Assembly (NCBI RefSeq): GCF_020283565.1
Contig: NC_060060.1
Coordinates: 49,960,015 to 50,024,014 of the forward strand
Length of the DNA stretch: 64,000 nt
Reading direction: 5' to 3'
Source of the DNA: Trifolium pratense
Taxonomy: Eukaryota > Streptophyta > Magnoliopsida > Fabales > Fabaceae
Below the pieces are notes generated by a model, which saw only the letters and a list, made by a program, of their open reading frames with translations, did no database searches and was not told the DNA's origin. Positions 23,333-35,143 of this stretch are shown one piece after another. The stretch's first letter is position 1. Every line of letters starts with the position of its first letter. The position numbers were made by a program, and so were the translations under genes.

Positions 23333-23832
23333 GACATGAGCAGTGGCGGAACAAGGAATTTTTTTTGGGTGGGCCGTTAAAACAATTTATAATATAAAAA
23401 TTAAATAAATAAAAAATTATGTTGCATATTAAAATTTAAGTCATAACAAGCAATAATTTGATAATTAAAAAATTAAATTACATTCCTGAAAATAATAATA
23501 CTCTACGTATGTCAAGTGACTTGAAATCATCAATAATTGACTTTGAACTATTGTTTGCATAACTCGACAATAAAAATTTATAGTTTGAAATTTATTCATT
23601 AATAAATATAAGATAATTATAAATGGATCAATAAAATTAAAAATAGTTGTGTTCTATTTTTTTGATAAAAATAAAAATTGTGAATTGATATATCATATGA
23701 AAAGCATTAATTTCAAAATTATGTCTTTACATTATTGGTCTACTAAGACAATCATTTTACCCTCAAAGCTGTGTATTAAAATTGATTTTGTTTTTTAAAA
23801 AACAAAACAGAATGCAAAAGTGATGAAGGCAT

Positions 23833-23895
23833 GGCTAGAACCTTCACATCATATCCTGAGTAGAGCACGCGCTTAAACCTCTAACCGCTGGGCTA
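23833..23895 (-). promoter_or_regulatory. tRNA-like internal pol III A/B boxes in hAT
   Basis: On the minus strand TAGCCCAGCGG (23885-23895) matches the tRNA A-box consensus, and GGTTCTAGCC (23833-23842) resembles the B box, 42 bases further on. There is no complete tRNA. The same arrangement is seen in the separate hAT element at 58417-58918. Confidence 0.4.
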
Positions 23896-24105
23896 CCAGT
23901 TCAATGTTTTATGAATTTTCCTTCACAAAATATATATATATATATACAGTAGCGGATCCAGGACCCCAGATCAGGGGGTGCAGACTTTTTTTTTTTTTTT
24001 TAAGAAAATGAATTAAACTACTAAATAAAACGAGGCAAATTAACCCCTCTTACATCATCTTCTAAAAGAAATTTCAAAACAAAAGGAGAAACATAAAAAA
24101 ATTGC

Positions 24106-24227
24106 AATTAAAATCTAAAGAAGAGTGTCCGAGATTTGCTAACAAGGTGCATATTATTTAATCTTAATAAATTAAATAATATGCACCTTGTTAGCAAATC
24201 TCGGACACTCTTCTTTAGATTTTAATT
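24106..24227. repeat. 55-bp perfect palindrome at a LINE 5' junction
   Basis: Arms 24106-24160 and 24173-24227 are exact reverse complements around a 12-base spacer. The right arm is the first 55 bases of the LINE. The left arm lies outside the LINE and overlaps the left copy of its target duplication. Confidence 0.9.
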
Positions 24228-25110
24228 TGAATTGGTATCCTCAGTGTAAAGTCACTTTGACTGCGGCAATCATTAATTTGTTGAACACCATCTGGTTAGT
24301 AAGAAATCAAGCAAGGTACAATAATGCGGTTATATCTTGGAAATCTGCTATATCCATGATCATAGTTGATACTTCTTTGACTGGTAACAATACTAGTAAA
24401 CTTTCTTCTAATGCTATCAAAGATTTTATCTTTTTGAAGATGTTTAGAATTACTATCCATCACCCAAAAGTTCCAGTTATCAAAGAAATCTACTGGCAGC
24501 CGCCTTTGTTAAATTGGATAAAGTGCAATATTGATGGTGCTTCTTGTGGAAATCCAGGTAATGCTTCATGTGGTGGTATTTTCAGGAATCATGAAGCTGA
24601 TTTTATTTATGGATTTGCTGAGCCCTTAGGTGTTGCATCTTCTGTTTTTGCTGAGCTTTGTGGTGCTATGAGAGCCATTGAAATTGCTTATCAGAAGAAT
24701 TGGAGATCTCTTTGGTTAGAATCAGATTCAACCATTGTAGTTTCAACTTTTAATAATCCTTCTAAACCTGTTTCTTGGGCTTTAAGGAATAGATGGAAAA
24801 ATGTTTTGTTCATGATCAGTCAAATGAATTGCATTGTTACTCATATTTTTAGAGAAGGAAATCAGGTGGCTGACCTTATGGCTAATCATGGTTTGTCCTT
24901 AAATTCCATTGTGTATTGGAATGATACTCCTTTGTTTAGTAGTGACTGTTTTGATAAGAACAAACTAGGAATGCCTAGTTTTAGAATTTGTCGTGCTTAA
25001 TGGAGTTTGGTTTGGCCCCCTCCTTTTGTACTTGTTTTATTATCTCTCTTTATATAATATTTTGGTGTGGTTAGCTCTTAGCTTCCACCTTTTGATTAAA
25101 AAAAAAAAAA
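24173..25110 (+). mobile_element. 5'-truncated LINE with poly(A) and TSD
   Basis: Ends in A13 at 25098-25110. It is flanked by the 16-base direct repeat TTTAATCTTAATAAAT (24157-24172, 25111-25126), the hallmark of target-primed reverse transcription. Only the end of ORF2 is present. Confidence 0.88.
24188..25000 (+). CDS. LINE ORF2 C-terminus with RNase H domain
   Basis: The 270-codon frame is open through the truncated 5' end, so the first codon is not a true start. Residues about 110-240 form an RVT_3-type RNase H-like domain. Its acidic set is in place: D116 (CNIDGASCGNPG), E156 (VFAELCGA), D180 (WLESDS) and D229 (QVADLMA). In plant L1-like LINEs this domain is the last part of ORF2, after reverse transcriptase and a zinc-binding zf-RVT region; both are missing here. 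No internal stops, which suggests a fairly recent copy, but it has no start or promoter. Confidence 0.85.
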   Translation: MLANLGHSSLDFNLNWYPQCKVTLTAAIINLLNTIWLVRNQARYNNAVISWKSAISMIIVDTSLTGNNTSKLSSNAIKDFIFLKMFRITIHHPKVPVIKEIYWQPPLLNWIKCNIDGASCGNPGNASCGGIFRNHEADFIYGFAEPLGVASSVFAELCGAMRAIEIAYQKNWRSLWLESDSTIVVSTFNNPSKPVSWALRNRWKNVLFMISQMNCIVTHIFREGNQVADLMANHGLSLNSIVYWNDTPLFSSDCFDKNKLGMPSFRICRA

Positions 25111-25924
25111 TTTAATCTTAATAAATAAAAATATGCAAATGTTAATATGCCTCCTGTCACATATTAAAAAACTAAATATAGAAATATTGTTCTAAAACTT
25201 CAATTTCTTAAAAGTCTTAAAAAATATTCAATACAAAATTTGATCGGTCCTCTCAATTAATACTCTAATCATTGAGTTATTGATCGATCCAGTGAATTAC
25301 TAATTGAAATATACATTAAAAAAAGCATTTTTTTTGTTCCAATTAAAAAAAGCATTTATTTATAAAACACATATTGAGTGTCAAATAAATATAATCTATA
25401 CAAATTTAATAATAATAGAAATAATATATTATTCTTTCGAAAGCCATATGATCATTTATTTATTATGATTTAGAAGACACATAAATTTGTATCCGAAAAA
25501 AGAAAAGAGTGGACTAAATAATATAGTGGACTTTTATTATATAATAAAACTCAATTAAAACTGGGCCATTGAGGTAATGCAGTAAAACCCAAATTATGTA
25601 TTCAAACCCTAAATTGAAGATACAAACACTTGTTACATGCTGCAGCCGCTACTTCTCTAAAAACTTACTTCTTTTACATTCTGCTTTCTTTCTGCATATC
25701 ATGCTGCAGTTTTCTTCTTCTTCTATTTTTTTTTCTACATTGCAAATGCATCTTTATGTTCCATTTCTTCTTTCTCATATTTTTCCCCTTGAATCTCTTG
25801 GGTCAGGGTGTGCAAAAACAGAATTTCAGAGGGTGCAAAGTGCAAAAAATACAGGATACTATGTGTAATTTTTAAAAGTTCAGGGTGTGCAGATGCACAC
25901 CCTCACTTCACCATAGATCCGCCC

Positions 25925-26031
<107 letters not shown>

Positions 26032-26582
26032 CTTAACTGTTGATCAGAATAGGTCGATGGTCAGCTAGCAGTCCGTTGAGCAGGTGGTTGACGGTGAGTC
26101 GAGCAGCTGCAGGTGCTCCGATGCCAAAGTTATAGAGCGAATGAGAGCAAGAGAGATACAAAAGAGAGAAAGTAATTGAGTGAATGAATAATGTTACCTA
26201 GCTCTCCTTATATAGCCCCCAACTCTGGGCCAAAGGTTCTCTTATTGGGTTGGATCAGGATAGACCCAATAAGATGGACTGCCAAGATATATTACCCTTA
26301 GATAATGGGTGAAGCAGGGATCTGTTGCTATCTTGGTGGAGAGATTCCACCATGTTCTACTGACATGGATGTAGTGGGGCAAGTCGTTATGGACTTAGGG
26401 GGGTATGAAGTGGACTAGTTCTAATCTAATCCAGAACAATAAATATGTAATTTTATAAAATACCAAGAGTATTATAGTAATTTCCTAATTTTTGGGGGAG
26501 GGCCGCGACCACCTCAACCCTCCCCTGGTTGTGCCACTGGACATGAGTCTATAATCTATATGATATTTATATTGTTGTCATG

Positions 26583-27231
26583 TGTTGTGAATTCGGATCG
26601 AAAACCACACCAATAATACTTTTGATGTGTGGGACAAATGAATTGAAGCAACCAAAACAAAATGGATGAACAATAATTAATAAATCAACAATAAACGATG
26701 AAAGCGATAAAGAACACAATGAAATTGTTTACCCAGTTCGGTCCAATAATGACCTAGTCTGGGGGAGAGAGAGCTCTCCGTTCCACTATGAATGATTCAA
26801 CTTGATTACAAAGATTCAACCACAAAGAGTTACAAGATTTAGAGTTTTCCTAAATCTACCCTTTTCCCGAATCTCTTCCCGTGACCAAGAGATTCAATCA
26901 ATAAGTGTTTCTAAGGTGTTACAGTCACTTCCCCAACCCTAGAGATTACCCAAGAGAAACCCTCTAACACTCTAGCCTTCATGTTGGAGAAAGAACCCTA
27001 AAAATCACATTTTACCTCCCTCTTGCGGCTGAAAACATAAAACAGGGGATATATATAATCCCGCTCCAAGCCTGGCGCAGCCCAGGCCAAGCCTGGCTCA
27101 GATGGCAGAGAGCATCACCCAAACCTGCATTTTCATTGAGCCTGGCGCAGCAAGCATCAAGCCTGACTTGATGTCCTGTAATAAGACAAATTTTATGTTT
27201 TCCTTGCACAATTCAAAGGCAATAACCAACA
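26583..27231 (-). repeat. LTR 1 of the array
   Basis: Plus-strand TGTTGTGAATTCGG to ATAACCAACA, giving TG/CA ends and the inverted tips TGTTG/CAACA. It carries the TTTACCCAGTTCGG motif, also seen (with TTAACCCAGTTCAG) in the Sirevirus LTR. A GC-rich GCCTGGCGCAG word repeat is at about 27069-27160. Confidence 0.85.
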
Positions 27232-27950
27232 ATCTCCACCTTGCCTTTAAATTGATGGTGATGCCAACTTCCCACCAACCATCATGCCGCTCTCTCCAAG
27301 TTTACACCACCCCTATTCGGCCCCCGGAGTCTACCTCTCCGTACTCCCGAAAAATGCTTGCCTCCAATTGCCCTTGGATTTTTAGGACAACCCACAAGCT
27401 ACATCGTACCCTCTTCAAACCCCGGATTGTAGCTTTCCGTACTCTTGAAGATATGCTTGCCTCCAACCAACCTTGGAATTTTTAGGTGGTTTCACAAGCT
27501 GCAACCTCAAACTCTCCTTGTGTCCAACTACCTCCAACGGTCTAACAAGTTACCAAGCTTGATCACCGTTGCTTCCACACAAGGTCTCCATAGCCATACC
27601 ACTTTGGTGTACCTCCACCTCAAACCGAGATTCCTCCACCAAAGCCTTAAACCGGTATATCCACTATGTCCTCCACCTTGTAACCGAGTATTATTCCACC
27701 GCCTCTCCAGGCCGATGTTGAGTATTCTTCCACCGCCTCTCCAGGCCGACCTTGTTCTTCACCATCGTGATCTCCATTAGATTTTTACCTCCGAGGCACC
27801 GGATAACAACACGTCGTGTTTTATCCATCATCCCGAACCTTAAAATTGCTCTTGCTCCCATCTTCACTTTCCACAATTCCAAATTGTTTCCGGAAAGTCC
27901 CTCGATAACCCATTTTGAATCCATGGTACTTAATCCAATTAACCCTTTGC

Positions 27951-27968
27951 CCCACGGTGGGCGCCAAT
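27951..27968 (-). promoter_or_regulatory. Primer-binding site of the array element
   Basis: On the minus strand, TTGGCGCCCACCGTGGGGC follows the LTR terminus CACAACA. TGGCGCC-starting primer sites are common in plant LTR retrotransposons and differ from the tRNA-Met type used by its neighbours. It recurs at the same place in each unit. Confidence 0.75.
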
Positions 27969-28617
27969 TGTTGTGAATTCGGGTCGAAAACCACACCAAT
28001 AATACTTTTGATGTGTGGGACAAATGAATTGAAGCAACCAAAACAAAATGGATGAGCAATAATTAATAAATCAACAATAAACGATGAAAGCGATAAAGAA
28101 CACGATGAAATTGTTTACCCAGTTCGGTCCAATAATGACCTAGTCTGGGGGAGAGAGAGCTCTCTGTTCCACTATGAATGATTCAACTTGATTACAAAGA
28201 TTCAACCACAAAGAGTTACAAGATTTAGAGTTTTCCTAAATCTACCCTTTTCCCGAATCTCTTCCCGTGACCAAGAGATTCAATCAATAAGTGTTTCTAA
28301 GGTGTTACAATCACTTCCCCAACCCTAGAGATTACCCAAGAGAAACCCTCTAACACTCTAGCCTTCATGTTGGAGAAAGAACCCTAAAAATCACATTTTA
28401 CCTCCCTCTTGCGGCTGAAAACATAAAACAGGGGATATATATAATCCCGCTCCAAGCCTGGCGCAGCCCAGGCCAAGCCTGGCTCAGATGGCAGAGAGCA
28501 TCACCCAAACCTGCATTTTCATTGAGCCTGGCGCAGCAAGCATCAAGCCTGACTTGATGTCCTGTAACAAGACAAATTTTATGTTTTCCTTGCACAATTC
28601 AAAGGCAATAACCAACA
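27969..28617 (-). repeat. LTR 2 of the array
   Basis: Matches LTR 1 with a few substitutions (for example GGATCG to GGGTCG near the left end). Confidence 0.85.
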
Positions 28618-29354
28618 ATCTCCACCTTGCCTTTAAATTGATGGTGATGCCAACTTCCCACCAACCATCATGCCGCTCTCTCCAAGTTTACACCACCCCT
28701 ATTCGGCCCCCGGAGTCTACCTCTCCGTACTCCCGAAAAATGCTTGCCTCCAATTGCCCTTGGATTTTTAGGACAACCCACAAGCTACATCGTACCCTCT
28801 TCAAACCCCGGATTGTAGCTTTCCGTACTCTTGAAGATATGCTTGCCTCCAACCAACCTTGGAATTTTTAGGTGGTTTCACAAGCTGCAACCTCAAACTC
28901 TCCTTGTGTCCAACTACCTCCCACGGTCTAACAAGTTACCAAGCTTGATCACCGTTGCTTCCACACAAGGTCTCCATAGCCATACCACTTTGGTGTACCT
29001 CCACCTCAAACCGAGATTCCTCCACCAAAGCCTTAAACCGGTATATCCACTATGTCCTCCACCTTGTAACCGAGTATTATTCCACCGCCTCTCCAGGCCG
29101 ATGTTGAGTATTCTTCCACCGCCTCTCCAGGCCGACCTTGTTCTTCACCATCGCGATCTCCATTAGATTTTTACCTCCGAGGCACCGGATAACAACACGT
29201 CGTGTTTTATCCATCATCCCAAACCTTAAAATTGCTCTTGCTCCCATCTTCACTTTCCACAATTCCAAATTGTTTCCGGAAAGTCCCTCGATAACCCATT
29301 TTGAATCCATGGTACTTAATCCAATTAACCCTTTGCCCCACGGTGGGCGCCAAT

Positions 29355-30003
29355 CGTTGTGAATTCGGGTCGAAAACCACACCAATAATACTTTTGATGT
29401 GTGGGACAAATGAATTGAAGCAACCAAAACAAAATGGATGAGCAATAATTAATAAATCAACAATAAACGATGAAAGCGATAAAGAACACGATGAAATTGT
29501 TTACCCAGTTCGGTCCAATAATGACCTAGTCTGGGGGAGAGAGAGCTCTCCGTTCCACTATGAATGATTCAACTTGATTACAAAGATTCAACCACAAAGA
29601 GTTACAAGATTTAGAGTTTTCCTAAATCTACCCTTTTCCCGAATCTCTTCCCGTGACCAAGAGATTCAATCAATAAGTGTTTCTAAGGTGTTACAATCAC
29701 TTCCCCAACCCTAGAGATTACCCAAGAGAAACCCTCTAACACTCTAGCCTTCATGTTGGAGAAAGAACCCTAAAAATCACATTTTACCTCCCTCTTGCGG
29801 CTGAAAACATAAAACAGGGGATATATATAATCCCGCTCCAAGCCTGGCGCAGCCCAGGCCAAGCCTGGCTCAGATGGCAGAGAGCATCACCCAAACCTGC
29901 ATTTTCATTGAGCCTGGCGCAGCAAGCATCAAGCCTGACTTGATGTCCTGTAACAAGACAAATTTTATGTTTTCCTTGCACAATTCAAAGGCAATAACCA
30001 ACA
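29355..30003 (-). repeat. LTR 3 of the array
   Basis: Same 649-bp LTR. Its first base on the plus strand is C instead of T (CGTTGTGAATTC), shared with LTR 4, so the canonical CA end is altered to CG on the element strand. Confidence 0.85.
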
Positions 30004-31052
30004 ATCTCCACCTTGCCTTTAAATTGATGGTGATGCCAACTTCCCACCAACCATCATGCCGCTCTCTCCAAGTTTACACCACCCCTATTCGGCCCCCGGA
30101 GTCTACCTCTCCGTACTCCCGAAAAATGCTTGCCTCCAATTGCCCTTGGATTTTTAGGACAACCCACAAGCTACATCGTACCCTCTTCAAACCCCGGATT
30201 GTAGCTTTCCGTACTCTTGAAGATATGCTTGCCTCCAACCAACCTTGGAATTTTTAGGTGGTTTCACAAGCTGCAACCTCAAACTCTCCTTGTGTCCAAC
30301 TACCTCCCACGGTCTAACAAGTTACCAAGCTTGATCACCGTTGCTTCCACACAAGGTCTCCATAGTCATACCACTTTGGTGTACCTCCACCTCAAACCGA
30401 GATTCCTCCACCAAAGCCTTAAACCGGTATATCCACTATGTCCTCCACCTTGTAACCGAGTATTATTCCACCGCCTCTCCAGGCCGATGTTGAGTATTCT
30501 TCCACCGCCTCTCCAGGCCGACCTTGTTCTTCACCATCGCGATCTCCATTAGATTTTTACCTCCGAGGCACCGGATAACAACACGTCGTGTTTTATCCAT
30601 CATCCCGAACCTTAAAATTGCTCTTGCTCCCATCTTCACTTTCCACAATTCCAAATTGTTTCCGGAAAGTCCCTCGATAACCTATTTTGAATCCATGGTA
30701 CTTAATCCAATTAACCCTTTGCCCCACGGTGGGCGCCAATCGTTGTGAATTCGGATCGAAAACCACACCAATAATACTTTTGATGTGTGGGACAAATGAA
30801 TTGAAGCAACCAAAACAAAATGGATGAGCAATAATTAATAAATCAACAATAAACGATGAAAGCGATAAAGAACACGATGAAATTGTTTACCCAGTTCGGT
30901 CCAATAATGACCTAGTCTGGGGGAGAGAGAGCTCTCCGTTCCACTATGAATGATTCAACTTGATTACAAAGATTCAACCACAAAGAGTTACAAGATTTAG
31001 AGTTTTCCTAAATCTACCCTTTTCCCGAATCTCTTCCCGTGACCAAGAGATT

Positions 31053-32058
31053 TGAAATTCTGGTATCACTAGAATGATGTTGCCTAAGATGTCCCAACAA
31101 CTACTTTATGATTAATGTTGTTTCTTTTGTTGGCACATCTAATATAACATATAAAAACTGACAGAAAATAAATAAATGACACAAGTAATTGTTAACCCAG
31201 TTCAGCCAACTGCCTACTCTGGGGGATACCAATCCAGGAAGGAAATCCACTAATAGCTCTAGTTACTAAGACCTCCAGCAAACCCTAGGATTTACGCCTT
31301 ACACTAAGACCTCCAGCAAACCCCTGGTTTACGTCTTATAACCTCGACACTACTCATGCAACTTCTGCCTAGGAACTCCTAGACATGAGATCCCATCTCA
31401 CTTCCACTCACACAACACAACCTGTGTTGATTATACAATGTTGAGAATGATGTGGCGACAACTTGCCAAGACAACACTTCACTCTTGCTTAAAAGCTTCA
31501 AGTGAATCACACACGGTAAACTCCGTACTTCAAAGCTTAGGAGTAACCTTAAAATAATAAACTCACTTCTTAACTTGTGTTATAGAATCCACAAGCAAGA
31601 ATTACAATCAAACAATAAAAGACTCAACAAAGACTCAATATGTGAACTAATATTTTTCAATGAGATACATAGTCTTGAGCTTGGTCTTCGTATATATAAT
31701 GATCTAGCACGCTCCTCTTTCTTCATTACTGATAGGACGCTCCTTGTAGCTCATAAAAGGTGATCTGATTCTCTTTTGATCTTCATCAAGAATGTATAGA
31801 AACTTTCCAAAAGTGTTTAAGGACTTTATAGGATAATTGTGATCATACCGTTGTACCATTAAGTCTTATCTTATCCTTAAAATACCTGATCAGATCAAAT
31901 CTCCATTGAGCGTGCTCTTTAAGTGGATTTCCATAAATAGCAGATGCTCTCATAAATGCGCGAGATTTCCTTGAATAAATATGATGTTGTAACATGTTTT
32001 CTAACATCTTGTTAGTATATTTGTTTTAGCAAAATTAAGCCAATTCAAATATCCAACA
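31053..32058 (-). repeat. 3' LTR of the Sirevirus
   Basis: Minus-strand TGTTGGATATTTG to CCAGAATTTCA. Near-identical to 40005-41010. Open frames inside it, identical in both LTRs, are not genes. Confidence 0.93.
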
Positions 32059-32059
32059 A

Positions 32060-32540
32060 TCTCCCCCTTTGGCAATTTTTGGCTAAAACAATTTCAGGCC
32101 ATTACCTTGAGAGATATAAAGAGCGCAATCCTTCAAATCACCATGGTCACACAAAAGAAGGAATGTTAGAGCATCATTTAAACAAAATTTCACATAGGTG
32201 AAAATATATGCATCAGAGGCAGCAGCAGCGGAGTTATCATCAAATTGCCTCGAGCAAAATAAAGCGTGGTATCAGAGCAAAACATATATCATATGTCATA
32301 TGTCATCAAAGATGTTGTGACATATGGGAGCACATCTTCTAGCACATGTTCGTCCAATCAGGGCAGCATCCATTCAGTAGCAAACTCCCCCTGACTTCAT
32401 CAGCTTGTGCATCATCGCAGGGTAAAAATTTTACTCCCCCTGAATACTTGCTTACTGCTACTTAAAAACATGTCATAACAAAAGACACCACAACATGTAG
32501 CAGAAACAAACAAATCAAAGTACTACTACTCCCCCTTTTT
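32060..32540 (-). promoter_or_regulatory. Multiple polypurine tracts upstream of the 3' LTR
   Basis: On the minus strand AAAGGGGGAGAT abuts the LTR (32060-32070). Further GGGGGAGT/AAAAAGGGGGAGT tracts lie at about 32384-32392, 32433-32441 and 32529-32540. Multiplied PPTs are a recognised Sirevirus trait; the LTR-adjacent one would prime plus-strand DNA. The ~630 bases between the envelope-like ORF and the LTR are otherwise non-coding. Confidence 0.75.
32267..32279 (+). other. Initiator tRNA-Met 3'-end match inside the Sirevirus
   Basis: The plus strand reads TGGTATCAGAGCA, so the element's own RNA carries TGCTCTGATACCA, the 3' end of plant initiator tRNA-Met. It lies about 210 bases upstream of the 3' LTR on the element strand and is complementary, with one mismatch, to the element's primer-binding site. 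Confidence 0.7.
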
Positions 32541-32692
32541 AGCCACAAAATGTGCCAAAACAGGAAAGATAAGTATCCAAAGTGCAGAATTAAAAGTACA
32601 GACCATGCACTCAGAAGGTGCTAAAATCCAGGGCACAAATACACCCACAAACCAAAAACAAAGTACAGTAAAATATTAAACAGATTACAAAA

Positions 32693-35143
32693 TCATTCAT
32701 CATCACTACTGTCAGAGGCTTCATCCTCATCTGTAGCAGTAGCATAACCTTCATCCTCATCTGCATTGTTTTGATCACCTGTAGCAGCCACATTTGCACT
32801 AGCTTTCACAGGTACCTCATCAGCTTCCAATCCTTCAATCATCTTTAAGAACACATTCTTCCTCTCCTCAAGCTCAGCCTGCTGTTTATCAATGTCCTGA
32901 CATTGAATTTTCAAACCAGCAATAATCTCCCTTTTGGTCATAACACCAGCTCCAGCAGCAGATGTCCCAACATGATCAGTAACATTGTGATTACCAAAGA
33001 GCTTATGATGAAAAGTAAAACCAGATTCCCTTTTCTTGGGAGTGTCAGTCACAGTCTTAATGTCTGGATATTGGGCCAAGATGATTCCACATAGCAAAGA
33101 TGGAAATGCTATTGGCATCTTCACAGCTGTTGATCTAATATGCTTAATGGTTTGATCAAAAATAAAGGTTCCATAGTCATAATCAACCTTGGTTCCTACA
33201 GCATATATAAATCTACCCAGGTTTGTAGCAACATTGGTTGCATGCTTGGTTGGCACCCAATTTGTTGACCCTATCCTATTGAGGATGGCATATTTGACAT
33301 TCAATTTACTAGTGGGTATCAGCTTCTTTGTGGGCCATACCTTAACCTTACCAGCAGTTATCTCAGCACTCACAACATCATTAGCAACCTCTAATTCAGC
33401 CTTAGGTTCTACAGATCTTCCTAAGTAATTATTGATCACTATAGGAGAAAAATTGATACATTTACCTCTGACAAAAACTTTGTGGTAGTCCTTGCTCAGT
33501 GGGTTATCACATTCGTCAGGGATGTTCACAAGAAACTCTTTCACCAGCAGCTCATAGCAGGGACTGAAGTCACAAACTGTCTTCATCAGACCAGCTTCCT
33601 TGATGTAGTCAAAGATGTCTTGACATTTGAGAGCATCTTTGGTCAGTTCTCTTTCAACAGCCAATCTCCTTTGGTAAATGTAGTCCCATCTCAGTGCAAA
33701 GGCAGCACGATGGAAGGAGATGTTATCACATGGGGCTTCTTCAATACCTTGAGGAACCTTCTTTGCAGTAGCCTTCTTAGGGTTTGGAGATGAGATGTTA
33801 GCAACATCTTCAGCAGCATCATAATCTGAGTCACTGGATGACTCCTTCTTTCTCTTCAGTGTCTCCTTCTTCTTGACAGGAGGGGAGAGAACTTTGCTCC
33901 AACCCTTGACTGGTCCAACACCTTTTGTTTTCACTCTTGGTGCAGGAGTCTTGCTTGCAGTGGCCACAACCTTCCCTGTACAGCTTCTCAATCTCTTTGT
34001 TATACCACCAGTTGATTTTTCAGCAGTTTTGGTGGTGACATAATCATCAACATCAACAACATCTTTCTCTTTTTCTTTCTCAGGTTCTGCAGGCTTGTCA
34101 GCTTCAACCTCTTGCTCATCTGTAGGAATGGACTGGTTACTTTCTTCAGATTGAGTGTCCCCTTCATTATCAGAAGTACCCTCATCAGCAGTTCCAGTTT
34201 CTTCATCTGTGGACTCAGATGTTGTGGCAGTTGTCTCAACATCCTTTTCAGCAATAGTTTCCTTCACAGGTTCTTCCTCAGCAGTTGCAGTATCAACTTC
34301 TTCATTCTCATTCAAGGATGTTGCAACATCCTTCATAACAACTTCTTCAGCAACAACAGGGGTTGATTTTTCAGCCACCATCTCAGCAATTGTTGGTGAT
34401 TTCTCAGCAATATTTGGCTCAACCTCTGTAGGAGTGTCTTCCATCTCAGTATCAACAGACATATTATTCAGATCTCTCTTCTCAGCATCAGATCCCAAAT
34501 TATCTTGATTAGGGTTATCAGCAATTGAAATAAGTGTTTCAACAACTTCAGAGACAGATTTAGGGTTCTGAGACGCTACTTCTGTTGTTGTCTCGGATGT
34601 GTTAACATTCGAATCAAACACCAAATCAGACATAGACAGAGAAAACTTAGATTTGTAATCCCTTCTTTTCCTTTTAGAACTTCCTTTACTAGATTTATTA
34701 CCCAAAGGAGAGATAGCATCACTTACTTTGATGATTTCTTCCTTTTTCTCAACAGATTTTTCTTTTCCTTTCTTCTCAGCGACATTCGTTTGAGCTTTGG
34801 GTTTGGAAGCACGAACAATCGTAACAGGGACGGCGTCCTTGATGATCTTCGAGGAATCGATCTTTGCCTTTGATCGAGTAGAACGGCCAGACTTTGTAGT
34901 TTGTGATGATTCAGACATGTTTGAATGAAGGTTTTTGAAGTTTGAGAAGTTGAATGGATGAAGGTTGTGGTGAGAAGCAGTTGAATAGGGTTCACGATCA
35001 AAAATTAGGATTTGGGAGAAAGTGTATTGATTGCGTGTAAAGACATATTTAAGGGAAGTGTGTAATGATTTCCCTAAATTAGCGTGCATTGATTGATGGG
35101 AGAGAAAACGGTTTCCTTTTGCACGCCTCAACTGCTGTAACTG
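32693..35143 (-). CDS. Sirevirus envelope-like ORF (expressed by readthrough)
   Basis: The frame stays open for 816 codons directly after the gag-pol TAG and in the same frame. There is no ATG at its start; the first in-frame ones are at 35089 and 34918. Numbered from the Leu codon at 35131, the product has a basic patch near residues 153-162, a long acidic low-complexity region (about 200-360), and a globular part (about 470-695) resembling the 'putative plant transposon protein' domain of plant elements. A predicted coiled coil (about 733-775) and an acidic tail follow. I see no clear signal peptide or membrane helix, so an envelope role is only by analogy with soybean SIRE1. The function of these proteins is unknown. 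Confidence 0.85.
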   Translation of the reverse strand, partial: QLQQLRRAKGNRFLSHQSMHANLGKSLHTSLKYVFTRNQYTFSQILIFDREPYSTASHHNLHPFNFSNFKNLHSNMSESSQTTKSGRSTRSKAKIDSSKIIKDAVPVTIVRASKPKAQTNVAEKKGKEKSVEKKEEIIKVSDAISPLGNKSSKGSSKRKRRDYKSKFSLSMSDLVFDSNVNTSETTTEVASQNPKSVSEVVETLISIADNPNQDNLGSDAEKRDLNNMSVDTEMEDTPTEVEPNIAEKSPTIAEMVAEKSTPVVAEEVVMKDVATSLNENEEVDTATAEEEPVKETIAEKDVETTATTSESTDEETGTADEGTSDNEGDTQSEESNQSIPTDEQEVEADKPAEPEKEKEKDVVDVDDYVTTKTAEKSTGGITKRLRSCTGKVVATASKTPAPRVKTKGVGPVKGWSKVLSPPVKKKETLKRKKESSSDSDYDAAEDVANISSPNPKKATAKKVPQGIEEAPCDNISFHRAAFALRWDYIYQRRLAVERELTKDALKCQDIFDYIKEAGLMKTVCDFSPCYELLVKEFLVNIPDECDNPLSKDYHKVFVRGKCINFSPIVINNYLGRSVEPKAELEVANDVVSAEITAGKVKVWPTKKLIPTSKLNVKYAILNRIGSTNWVPTKHATNVATNLGRFIYAVGTKVDYDYGTFIFDQTIKHIRSTAVKMPIAFPSLLCGIILAQYPDIKTVTDTPKKRESGFTFHHKLFGNHNVTDHVGTSAAGAGVMTKREIIAGLKIQCQDIDKQQAELEERKNVFLKMIEGLEADEVPVKASANVAATGDQNNADEDEGYATATDEDEASDSSDDE

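Noticed and set aside
27102..30748. Repeated open frames of 74-127 codons in each 1386-bp unit
   Set aside because: They occur on both strands of an LTR and a non-coding internal region and have no family character; they repeat only because the unit repeats.
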